Under the pieces are notes generated by a model. It was not told the origin of the DNA and did no database searches. It worked only from the letters and a program-made list of their open reading frames with translations. From contig NZ_LT670817.1 in NCBI RefSeq assembly GCF_900129425.1, forward strand, positions 6,510,001 to 6,574,000: a stretch of 64,000 nt of DNA, written 5' to 3'. The stretch's first letter is position 1, and each line of letters begins with the position of its first letter. This document shows positions 1-6,737 of this stretch, piece by piece. A program made the translations under genes and the position numbers. This DNA is from Bradyrhizobium erythrophlei. GTDB lineage: Bacteria > Pseudomonadota > Alphaproteobacteria > Rhizobiales > Xanthobacteraceae.

Positions 1-27
1 TTCTTCACCCTTGGCCGTCCTGTACAT
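1..27 (-). CDS. 5' end of a gene downstream of mimD (partial)
   Basis: Only the first nine codons are inside the window (M-Y-R-T-A-K-G-E-E). The minus-strand ATG at 27 is preceded by a good ribosome binding site (GGAG, about 7-10 bases upstream). It follows the coupling-protein gene on the same strand, so it is probably the next gene of the monooxygenase operon. In related propane monooxygenase clusters an amidohydrolase and a GroEL-like chaperone often follow. The short N-terminus would suit the amidohydrolase, but nine residues cannot identify a family. Confidence 0.45.
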
Positions 28-94
28 GGCGTTTCTCCTGCTCCCGCTCGGATTGAGTGTTATGAGGCTCGCCATTGGCGCAGCCAAATTGGCC

Positions 95-116
95 TGGCCG
101 GCACACACGCCGGCCA
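95..116 (-). terminator. GC-rich hairpin between mimD and the next gene
   Basis: A perfect 8-bp inverted repeat (TGGCCGGC / GCCGGCCA) with a 6-base loop lies 18 bases after the stop of the coupling-protein gene and before the next start. There is no following T run, so it is not a classical intrinsic terminator. It could stabilise the upstream mRNA or reduce read-through into the next gene. Confidence 0.35.
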
Positions 117-134
117 CGCATTGCTTGCAGTGAT

Positions 135-491
135 TCAAACGATGTATTTCATCATCTCGTTCATGTCGCCAAACAGCATGACGGTGTTATCGTCCGTCAT
201 GACCATCCGGCCATAATGCGTCGAGGTTGAAATTTCGAAGAGATGCGGAGTCATGACGCGACCCAGTTCCTCCGAAATCTCATCCATCTTGAATTCCATC
301 TTCCCGGCGCCATCGATGCGGATCATCGCCGGCATGTATGTCACCCTGATATGGTCGTGCCGACTCATCACGGCAGCGATCGCGCGTGCCTCGACGCTAT
401 CGTTCATCGTGATTCCACATTGATCCGAAATCGTATCCTCGAATGTGATGTCTTTCATGGATTTGAAGATGTTCTCGTTCTCTTGTAACAT
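135..491 (-). CDS. mimD: Propane/phenol monooxygenase coupling protein (MmoB/DmpM family)
   Basis: This 118-residue protein has the size and sequence character of the MmoB/DmpM regulatory (effector) proteins of soluble di-iron monooxygenases. These cofactorless proteins dock on the hydroxylase and tune substrate access and electron transfer. The region around residues 30-75 (SVEARAIAAVMSRHD followed by RIDGAGKMEF and the DEISEELGR helix) fits the family. It is the last oxygenase component in the order alpha, reductase, beta, coupling protein, which is the group-5 (Mim/Prm) order. A ribosome binding site (AGGAG) lies about 6 bases before the ATG. Family assignment is firm; the substrate comes only from cluster similarity. 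Confidence 0.9.
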   Translation of the reverse strand: MLQENENIFKSMKDITFEDTISDQCGITMNDSVEARAIAAVMSRHDHIRVTYMPAMIRIDGAGKMEFKMDEISEELGRVMTPHLFEISTSTHYGRMVMTDDNTVMLFGDMNEMMKYIV

Positions 492-539
492 GTCGATCTC
501 CTGAAGGATTGCGTAATGGACGTCGGGTCGGGTGTCGGG

Positions 540-1637
540 TTACGACGAGAGATTGGCTGGAACATTCAGGCCAAGCTCTGCGGCGATACCCTTGATGCGG
601 TTCTTCGCATGCCCCAAAGCATCGGCGTATGTCACGACCTTGACGCGTGGCTGCGACCAGACCGGCTGCAGACGATTGGCGCCATCAAGTGCGAGCTCCC
701 CGTGTTTTGCCAGCCACTTGTTGAACAGCGCAATGTTTTGCGTCCCGTAAGTTGGATCGGTAGCAAGGATGGAGAACAACTCGACGGTGTTGGCGAGATT
801 GCGCTCATAATCCGCCTCTGCCGCCGATACGACTGCAGGGGTGATGAAATCGTTCTGCGCTCCCGCCACCTGCATCAGGAATCCTGAGCGGAACAGCTCG
901 CCGAGAAGCGGCTCGAAGACGACGTTGGTCGCAAAGTATTGCTCCAAGTAGTCATTTGAACCCATGATCGATTCAATCGACTTGCGCACGCCCTGCCAAA
1001 TCGGGTCCTCAAGCCAGTGCTGCTTGCCGGCGGCAACGTCGAAGCCCGGGAGGTCGAGAGCAATCTCGCTCAGATAGAGCGTGATATCCTGCGCGAAACG
1101 CATCTTGTAAGAAGAATTGGTCAGGATCGCATTGTTGACCATCTGCGTATAACCGTAGCGCTGCGCCTGCATGGTCGATGTGCCAAGGCCAAATTCGGCA
1201 TGTTTGTAGGCGCCGAGATGGTTCTGCAATATCTTCACCCAGGCTGCGTCGAAGCGGGCAGGCGCATCGGATTTCCGGCCGTTCTCGATGGTGCTCTGCA
1301 CCATGCCGCAAATCGTCGACTGGCGCTGGTAATGCGTGCGCTCCCATTCCTGGTCGACCGCTCGGAACTTATGCCAATTTGAGCTTTTTGCGGCCGTCCA
1401 ATCCTTGCAGTAGGTCGGCGTTCCATCGGGGAAGGAGATGATCCAATCCTGCAGGAGATAGCGCTCTGGGTCCGGCTGAACATCGACCGTCATGTCTTCG
1501 TAGTGTGTCGCCTTGCGACCCTTGGGCTCAAAGTAATTGTACTTGCGGCTGTCGGAACCCGGAAACGTCGCGGCTCCCGCGGCCCCGGATTTGACGAATT
1601 CCGGATTCGTGGTCGCTCTGCTCGATTGTGCGCTCAT
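540..1637 (-). CDS. mimC: Propane-type monooxygenase hydroxylase beta (small) subunit
   Basis: This is the beta subunit of the di-iron hydroxylase. It shares the ferritin-like helical fold of the alpha subunit but lacks the metal site. The first ATG of the open frame is at 1736, but that start would overlap the reductase gene. The ATG at 1637 (MSAQSS) follows an AAGGGAG ribosome binding site and gives 365 residues, a normal beta length, so I prefer it. The segment RKYNYFEPKGRKATHYEDMT followed by YLLQDWIISFPDGTPTY is typical of MimC/PrmC proteins. It sits between the reductase and coupling-protein genes and should be co-translated with them. It acts in the cytoplasm as part of an (alpha-beta)2 hydroxylase. 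Confidence 0.92.
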   Translation of the reverse strand: MSAQSSRATTNPEFVKSGAAGAATFPGSDSRKYNYFEPKGRKATHYEDMTVDVQPDPERYLLQDWIISFPDGTPTYCKDWTAAKSSNWHKFRAVDQEWERTHYQRQSTICGMVQSTIENGRKSDAPARFDAAWVKILQNHLGAYKHAEFGLGTSTMQAQRYGYTQMVNNAILTNSSYKMRFAQDITLYLSEIALDLPGFDVAAGKQHWLEDPIWQGVRKSIESIMGSNDYLEQYFATNVVFEPLLGELFRSGFLMQVAGAQNDFITPAVVSAAEADYERNLANTVELFSILATDPTYGTQNIALFNKWLAKHGELALDGANRLQPVWSQPRVKVVTYADALGHAKNRIKGIAAELGLNVPANLSS

Positions 1638-1686
1638 TGCTAACTCCCTTTTGCTATTCTCTCCCTGCGACGAACTTTGAACGCCG

Positions 1687-2727
1687 TCATCGCACCGCCG
1701 GCGTAAACTTGTCGAAATAGATATGGTCGGGTTCAACGCCGTTCATTTGCAAGACCGGCAACACGGCATCGATCATTGGCGTCGGACCACACGTATAGGC
1801 GTCAATCGCACCGGTCAGCTTCTCTTCGCGCAAATGGCGCAGGACGACTTCATGGACGAATCCGGTCTCCCCGTCCCACCCGTCATCCGCCTCCGCGTGC
1901 GACAGCGCCGGTACAAATTTGAAGTCCTTTAGCTGCGCCGCGATCGCAGCAAGCTCCTCGAGGTAGAAGAGATCGGCGCGCGTGCGCGCCCCGTAGAACA
2001 ACCGCACAGGCCTTTGTTCTTCACTCGCTATGTGATCAGCCAGGATCGACCAAAGCGGCGACATGCCCGAGCCGCCACCGATCAACAACATCGGGCCGGG
2101 CCTCCCCTCTCGCCGGAAGCAGGTGCCATAGGGCCCCTTGGCAATCAGGGCGTCGCCAACGCTCAATTTTCCATCGAGTTGGGATGAAAACGCCCCATTG
2201 GGGTATTTCTTGATGATGAAGCGCAGGCTTGTGTTTTCGCTGGGCGCGTTAGCCATTGAAAAGGCGCGGGTGATGGCGCCATCCCCAAGCGTCAGATCGA
2301 CATACTGGCCGGCCCAGAATTTCAAGGGCTTTTCGATTTCGATCTCCAGCAGCCTGATGTCGGACGTCAACGCGCTGATGTTTGCGACGCGCCCCTCAAA
2401 TGCCTTCACTGCGATCGAGCGGCTGAGCAGGTCTTCGTCGTAATTGAGCAATTCGAAACTGACATCGCTGAAGGCGTGCGTACGGCACAACAGGACGTGA
2501 CCGGTTTCGCTCTCGTAATCGGGCAAGGCGAAGGTCGAATATTTTAAAAGCTCGATGTCCCCATCAATGAGCTTTGACTTGCAGCTGCCACACTGTCCTT
2601 CCTTGCAGCCATGCATGAGCGAAATGCCCTGACGAAACGCCGCGTTAAGCACGGTTTCGCCCTCTTCCACTTCCATCTCGATGCCCACCGGCTCGAACCG
2701 AACCTTGTGAACCTGCGCTTCCGTCAT
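1687..2727 (-). CDS. mimB: Monooxygenase reductase, [2Fe-2S]/FAD/NAD(P)H
   Basis: This 346-residue electron-transfer component takes electrons from NADH and passes them to the hydroxylase. The N-terminal plant-type ferredoxin domain carries the cluster ligands C41, C46, C49 and C81 (GCKEGQCGSCK, then LLCRTH). It is followed by an FAD-binding barrel (residues about 105-200, with RAFSMANAPS) and an NAD-binding domain (GGGSGMSPLWSIL, then YTCGPTPMIDAV). Length and domain order match reductases of soluble di-iron monooxygenases. It lies between the alpha and beta hydroxylase genes, the diagnostic order of the Mim/Prm group. Confidence 0.94.
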   Translation of the reverse strand: MTEAQVHKVRFEPVGIEMEVEEGETVLNAAFRQGISLMHGCKEGQCGSCKSKLIDGDIELLKYSTFALPDYESETGHVLLCRTHAFSDVSFELLNYDEDLLSRSIAVKAFEGRVANISALTSDIRLLEIEIEKPLKFWAGQYVDLTLGDGAITRAFSMANAPSENTSLRFIIKKYPNGAFSSQLDGKLSVGDALIAKGPYGTCFRREGRPGPMLLIGGGSGMSPLWSILADHIASEEQRPVRLFYGARTRADLFYLEELAAIAAQLKDFKFVPALSHAEADDGWDGETGFVHEVVLRHLREEKLTGAIDAYTCGPTPMIDAVLPVLQMNGVEPDHIYFDKFTPAVR

Positions 2728-2822
2728 GCTTTCGGCCTTGTCGCAGTCGTGACTGAAATAGCCGGAGCGTCATACCGCTCCCGGGAAGGGGCCGCCGAAG
2801 CGGCCCCTTCCCGTTGTCGTGC

Positions 2823-4493
2823 TCAGTGGCAGGGATTGATCTTGAAGCCCTTGCGATATTCAGCCACTGCGACCTCACGCTCGGTCGGCGAGAGCGCCCG
2901 GAACCCGCGGAGCGGGCTGCCAAGCGTGTGTCCGCGCACGTGATCGAGTGTCCACATATCCTTGGGGTCAAAGCGCAGATGCGGCTGCGCGATGAGGGTC
3001 TTGCCGTCTGACCTGACGAATCCCAGGTCCTTGATCGCGTCGGCAACATCCCAGCCATGGTAGCAGTCCTCCCATTCACGGCGACCGCTGAAGCGGCCCA
3101 TCGCCGGGGTGGGGCGACCTTCGTACTGGGCGGCAAAGCCCACCTTGTGCGTCCAGCGGCAGCCTTCCGAACAATAGGTGTACATTTTGCCGTCGACTTC
3201 GTCACAAACGAAGTCTTCGCGAATCAGGCAGGGAACCATGCAGCTCCAGCAGCGATGCGGGTACACATAGCCCACGTCGCTATTGAAGAGGATGTTGGTT
3301 TCGCCGGGAACGCTAAGTTTGGCATGCCATTTCCAGAAATCACCGAACTCGGCGTACCAGCCTGGATACTTGTGCTCGAACCACTCAAAGTCCCTTTCGG
3401 TCTGGGCTTCGATGCGCCAGAAATTGACCGACCATCCGACCGTGAAGAACTGTGCGGTCTTGTGGACGTAGTTTTTCTTGACGATACGATCCCAGGCGGC
3501 GGCGACATCGTCGTGATGAATCTTGATGCCGTATTTCTCGAGCGGCAGCATGTAGGTACGATAATAATCTTCGTAGATCCAGCGATGCCACAGTTCGGCA
3601 TAGGATTCCTTGTTCTTGTCGCGGTTGGTCGTGCCGTATTCGATAAACGTCCCAATCGCGGCATCGACAATCGCGTGGTTCTGCCAGAACGCATACTTCA
3701 GATCGCGTTCGAGCAACTGATGGTTCGACGGATCGTTGATCATCGCCATCAGCATCGAATGACCATTGCCGATATGGCGGGACTCGTCCGACTGCACCGA
3801 CAAGAACACCGTAGGCAGCGCGTAGTCGCCGTTGCGCGCGGCTTCCGAAGGCATCGCCACGAACAGCGTGTTCGTGAACGCGGTCTCCGCAACCACCGTC
3901 AGATAGACGTTGGCGGCGGTGATGGCGTCGCCGGTCAGGAAGCCCTCAGCAAACTGACGACCGATGGTGGTGGCATAACATCTGCCGAACGCCGCTTCGG
4001 TAATATCGAACCCGGCAGGATCGATATAGTTTTCCATGTACCACTTCTTCAGGTTCATCTGAATCGTCGAGTGCCGGAGTTCGTCGACCATCTGCATGGT
4101 AAAGCCGGTGCGCAGCTCCTCGCCTGGCGCCAGCCTGCCGACCATCGCCATCGAACGGGCTGCCGAGATTTCCGGGAACGGGATGATCGCCAGGAACAGC
4201 TTCATCCACTCGACCCAACGAGGCTCGACGTTGCGGAACATGTCGCCGCGCAAGGCCGCATCCAACGCGCCGTAAACGCGATTGTCCTTCTCTTCCTGCA
4301 TCGGGAAATACGACCGCAGGACCTGCCTCATGGGGTCGCGCGGCGTCTTCGAGATTTTGTAGTCGGTGGGGAAGGTCATCGCCTCCTGGACGTAGCTTGG
4401 CGTCCAGCCGAGATCGGCGACGCGGCTTGCCGCTTCGGATATGGTGATGCCTTTCTGGGCGGTAATTTTATTCAGTGTCAGACCTGCAGTCAT
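2823..4493 (-). CDS. mimA: Propane-type monooxygenase hydroxylase alpha (large, catalytic) subunit
   Basis: This catalytic subunit uses O2 and a carboxylate-bridged di-iron site to hydroxylate small alkanes, ketones or phenol. All six expected iron ligands are visible. E108 (PFPEIS), E138 and H141 (DELRH) form the first half, and E203 (VAETAF), E237 and H240 (DESRH) form the second. At 556 residues it is close to mycobacterial MimA as I remember it. Shared blocks include HSTIQMNLKK and FEWFEHKYPGWY. A cysteine pattern near the C-terminal third (YPHRCWSCMVP, then YCSEGC) also resembles MimA. A GGAG ribosome binding site precedes the ATG. The natural substrate (propane, acetone, phenol or other) cannot be decided from sequence. 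Confidence 0.95.
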   Translation of the reverse strand: MTAGLTLNKITAQKGITISEAASRVADLGWTPSYVQEAMTFPTDYKISKTPRDPMRQVLRSYFPMQEEKDNRVYGALDAALRGDMFRNVEPRWVEWMKLFLAIIPFPEISAARSMAMVGRLAPGEELRTGFTMQMVDELRHSTIQMNLKKWYMENYIDPAGFDITEAAFGRCYATTIGRQFAEGFLTGDAITAANVYLTVVAETAFTNTLFVAMPSEAARNGDYALPTVFLSVQSDESRHIGNGHSMLMAMINDPSNHQLLERDLKYAFWQNHAIVDAAIGTFIEYGTTNRDKNKESYAELWHRWIYEDYYRTYMLPLEKYGIKIHHDDVAAAWDRIVKKNYVHKTAQFFTVGWSVNFWRIEAQTERDFEWFEHKYPGWYAEFGDFWKWHAKLSVPGETNILFNSDVGYVYPHRCWSCMVPCLIREDFVCDEVDGKMYTYCSEGCRWTHKVGFAAQYEGRPTPAMGRFSGRREWEDCYHGWDVADAIKDLGFVRSDGKTLIAQPHLRFDPKDMWTLDHVRGHTLGSPLRGFRALSPTEREVAVAEYRKGFKINPCH

Positions 4494-4653
4494 TTTGATC
4501 TCCCTTGAACGTTGCGTAGCTTCAGCACTTTCGCTTTAGTCGTAGGGTCTAAAACCCTTCGTCTTTCGACGCGCATTCTTGAAATTCACGACTGCGGAAA
4601 ATGAACTTTGAGTCCGGCAAATATACTTTGATTTGCGAAATCACGTTTCCAAT

Positions 4654-4929
4654 TCAGACCGATTTGACGGGACTGACCGTCTCGCCACCTCCGTTGTTTC
4701 GGTCGATGAGTGGCTTGCCCTCGGCGAGGAATTTCGCCGAAAGGACGAAGGCGCCAATTGCGAAATCCCTGCCGTGCCGAGCGATCATTGCCTCAGCGAT
4801 TTCGGCTATTTGAACGAAGAAGGCGTCTTTCGACTTTTCTTCCTCGCTCAAGTCCAATTGCTGAGGCGGAACACGCTCTTGTCCAGTTTGCCCAGCATTT
4901 CTCTCCGCTTTGATCCCGATCTTGCTCAT
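4654..4929 (-). CDS. Small hypothetical protein in the monooxygenase operon
   Basis: A 91-residue acidic protein (MSKIGIKAERN...), or 92 residues if the adjacent GTG at 4932 is used. I do not recognise a family. It has a charged N-terminal half (QQLDLSEEEKSKD) and a helical middle (AFFVQIAEIAEAMIARHGRD), with no membrane segment or signal peptide. Its ATG overlaps the TGA of the upstream coiled-coil gene (TGATG), so the two are translationally coupled. It sits between the alcohol dehydrogenase and the hydroxylase alpha gene, which suggests an accessory or assembly role in the monooxygenase system. That role is inference from position only. Confidence 0.65.
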   Translation of the reverse strand: MSKIGIKAERNAGQTGQERVPPQQLDLSEEEKSKDAFFVQIAEIAEAMIARHGRDFAIGAFVLSAKFLAEGKPLIDRNNGGGETVSPVKSV

Positions 4930-5342
4930 CACGCATGCCCCGAACGTCGGTGTTCGTCTGTCGAAGGACCGCTTTCAAATTCCAGCAAGGACGCATTGAG
5001 CCATTCACGCTCGGCCACCAGGCGCTGATGCTCTTCCCGAAGCGCCTGCAGACGCGCGGTCACCCTTTCCAGTTCGGCTTGCGCTTCGGTCCCGGCATCC
5101 ACCCGTGCGACATCGCGCATCGCGCATTCGAGTTCGATTTCAGCGCCGCCGCGGGCACTCTCGCTCTTCAGTTGCATTTCATTGTTACGAATGATCCGTT
5201 CGATCAGCCTCTGCCGGGCAATCATCCGCTCCCTGGCGCGCTGCAATTCAGCCGCTTCCTCGGGGGTGATCTGTGGCCCGCGCCCGCTGGCGTTTGTCAC
5301 TCGCATTACTCTCGTTCGATATACCGGACTGAAGCTGAGCAT
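4929..5342 (-). CDS. Small coiled-coil protein in the monooxygenase operon
   Basis: This 137-residue protein is mostly long charged helices rich in Glu, Arg and Ala (for example TPEEAAELQRARERMIARQR and LERVTARLQALREEHQRLVA), so most of it should form a coiled coil. No catalytic motif, membrane segment or signal peptide is seen, and I do not recognise the family. Its start at 5342 is 15 bases after the dehydrogenase stop. A second start at 5306 (MRVTNASG) is possible and has a GAGAG just upstream. It overlaps the following small gene by the TGATG arrangement. With that gene it forms a pair of uncharacterised proteins inside the oxygenase operon. Confidence 0.6.
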   Translation of the reverse strand: MLSFSPVYRTRVMRVTNASGRGPQITPEEAAELQRARERMIARQRLIERIIRNNEMQLKSESARGGAEIELECAMRDVARVDAGTEAQAELERVTARLQALREEHQRLVAEREWLNASLLEFESGPSTDEHRRSGHA

Positions 5343-5357
5343 CTTGCGGCAAAATTC

Positions 5358-6401
5358 CTACGGGATCAGAACGGCGCGCCCATGGATGCGCCCATGATGC
5401 AGGTCATGAAGCGCATCGTTAGCCTGGCTGAGCTTGTATTCTTTGGTATGGAGATCGACGAGGCCGCGATCGGCGAGCGCCATCAGTTCAACGAGTTCAG
5501 CATAAGTGCCGACCAGATTGCCGACGATGGTCTTTTCCGTCGTGATCATGTCGATGGTCGGGAGTTCGATCTTGCCGCCATAACCTACGACGTAATAGTA
5601 GCCACCGTTCGCCGTCATCGAGATGCCTTTGGCAACCGCGTCACCCTCGCCGACAAAATCGATCACGGCTTCGGCGCCACGCCCACCAGTCAGTGCCAAC
5701 ACAGCTTCGACTTCGTTGTCGTCGGCCTTCACGACATGGTGCGCACCGCACTCCTTGGCGAGATCGAGAGACTCGTCGGCACGGTCGATCACAATGATTT
5801 CCGCCGCACAGAGCGCTGCGAGAACCTGGATGCCAATATGCCCAAGTCCGCCGGCACCAATCACCGCGACATATTCGCCAGGCAGCAGATGGCGGGATGC
5901 TTTCTTGGCGGCGCGATAGGCCGTCAGCCCGGCGTCGGTGTATGGAGCGACATCTTTCGGCGCCAGCGACTTAGGTAACTTGATGAGAGAACGCTGGCCC
6001 GTGAGGAGGTATTGCGCGTAACCACCGTTCGCGTTGATGCCGGGAAACGAGCTATCCAGCGCGTGCATGTCATCGCCGCGGCGGCACGCGAGACAATGTC
6101 CGCTGGTCACCAGCGGATGACAAATGACGCTGTCCCCGACCTTGACGCCCTCGACGCCAGGCCCGATCGCCTCGACCCAGCCCGCATTTTCGTGCCCCAT
6201 GATGTACGGAAGTTTGACGTCGACCTTGCTGCGCCAAATGCCTTCGACAATATGCAGATCGGTGCGACAGACACCCGCACCGCCGATGCGGACGATCACG
6301 TCCATCGGGCGCGAAATCTTCGGGTCGGTCACATCCTCGTAGTTGACAAACTCCTTTGCCGTCAGCCTTTCATCAAAGGCATGGAGCACCGCAGCTTTCA
6401 T
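5358..6401 (-). CDS. Zinc-dependent alcohol dehydrogenase (medium-chain, NAD(P)+)
   Basis: A 347-residue medium-chain dehydrogenase, probably oxidising the alcohol made by the monooxygenase. Catalytic zinc ligands are visible at C45 (GVCRTDLH) and H70-E71 (GHENAG). The Rossmann motif GAGGLGHIGIQ lies near residue 180. The structural-zinc lobe is incomplete: C103 and C106 are present (GHCLACRRGDDMHA), but the third and fourth cysteines are missing, with Ala114 where relatives carry DMHC. It is the first gene after the sigma-54 promoter, 5' UTR about 59 bases, with a GGGGAGAG ribosome binding site. Position and promoter indicate co-expression with mimABCD. Confidence 0.9.
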   Translation of the reverse strand: MKAAVLHAFDERLTAKEFVNYEDVTDPKISRPMDVIVRIGGAGVCRTDLHIVEGIWRSKVDVKLPYIMGHENAGWVEAIGPGVEGVKVGDSVICHPLVTSGHCLACRRGDDMHALDSSFPGINANGGYAQYLLTGQRSLIKLPKSLAPKDVAPYTDAGLTAYRAAKKASRHLLPGEYVAVIGAGGLGHIGIQVLAALCAAEIIVIDRADESLDLAKECGAHHVVKADDNEVEAVLALTGGRGAEAVIDFVGEGDAVAKGISMTANGGYYYVVGYGGKIELPTIDMITTEKTIVGNLVGTYAELVELMALADRGLVDLHTKEYKLSQANDALHDLHHGRIHGRAVLIP

Positions 6402-6456
6402 TTATTTATCTCTCCCCTTGTGGTTGTTTGTTTTGTGGATACGGGGTCAGCGCCAC

Positions 6457-6472
6457 CTCACCAATTGGTGAG
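6457..6472. promoter_or_regulatory. 16-bp perfect palindrome over the sigma-54 start region
   Basis: CTCACCAATTGGTGAG is a perfect palindrome. It runs from about the expected transcription start (near 6460) into the -12 element of the sigma-54 promoter. A protein bound here would block polymerase, so it is a candidate operator for an unidentified repressor. It could also be part of the 5' leader structure. Confidence 0.45.
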
Positions 6473-6486
6473 CAAGGGCTGTGCCA
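6471..6486 (-). promoter_or_regulatory. Sigma-54 (RpoN) promoter of the adh-mimABCD operon
   Basis: Minus-strand TGGCACAGCCCTTGCT matches the RpoN consensus TGGCAC-N5-TTGCW with correct GG to GC spacing. The -24 GG is at 6485-6484 and the -12 GC at 6473-6472. The dehydrogenase ATG lies about 70 bases downstream. The divergent gene encodes a sigma-54-dependent activator, as expected for this promoter class. Confidence 0.85.
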
Positions 6487-6550
6487 AGCATATAACAAGC
6501 TGATCTTTCTGGAGTTCCCCGTATTTCGATGAACTCGTGCTGATCCGCAT

Positions 6551-6591
6551 CGGAGCAAATTTGACGGTATTATTGTTCCGCGACGGAACAT
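6551..6591. promoter_or_regulatory. Candidate enhancer (activator-binding) site
   Basis: The inverted repeat TGTTCC-N5-GGAACA (6574-6590) is centred about 120 bp upstream of the predicted sigma-54 start, the usual distance for an enhancer-binding protein. A third related half site, CGGAGCAA (6551-6558), is the mirror of TTGTTCCG (6573-6580) with one mismatch. The likely ligand is the activator encoded at 6738-8618; binding is inferred. Confidence 0.55.
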
Positions 6592-6637
6592 TTGAAGACA
6601 ACAACGAATTAATGAGGAATTTGGATTTTCGATTATT

Positions 6638-6650
6638 TGATCTATGATCA
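6638..6650. promoter_or_regulatory. Inverted repeat upstream of the activator gene
   Basis: TGATC-TAT-GATCA, a perfect 5-bp inverted repeat with a 3-base spacer, lies about 90 bp before the activator start in an AT-rich stretch. It may be part of that gene's own promoter. No clear sigma-70 -35/-10 pair could be fixed by eye. Confidence 0.3.
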
Positions 6651-6737
6651 GAAAAAGCGCGAGAGCGCGAAGGAACGACCTGAACTAGGCTAATATCAAG
6701 AGGAAATTGCCGAGCAGCAGTTCCGGGAGGACCGACG

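Noticed and set aside
3057..4508. 483-residue plus-strand open frame
   Set aside because: It is antisense to the hydroxylase alpha gene, whose di-iron ligands and family match are clear. High GC makes long antisense frames common.
4494..4653. Second sigma-54 promoter directly before mimA
   Set aside because: No GG-N10-GC pair with the right context was found in this gap; mimA is best seen as transcribed from the promoter before the dehydrogenase.
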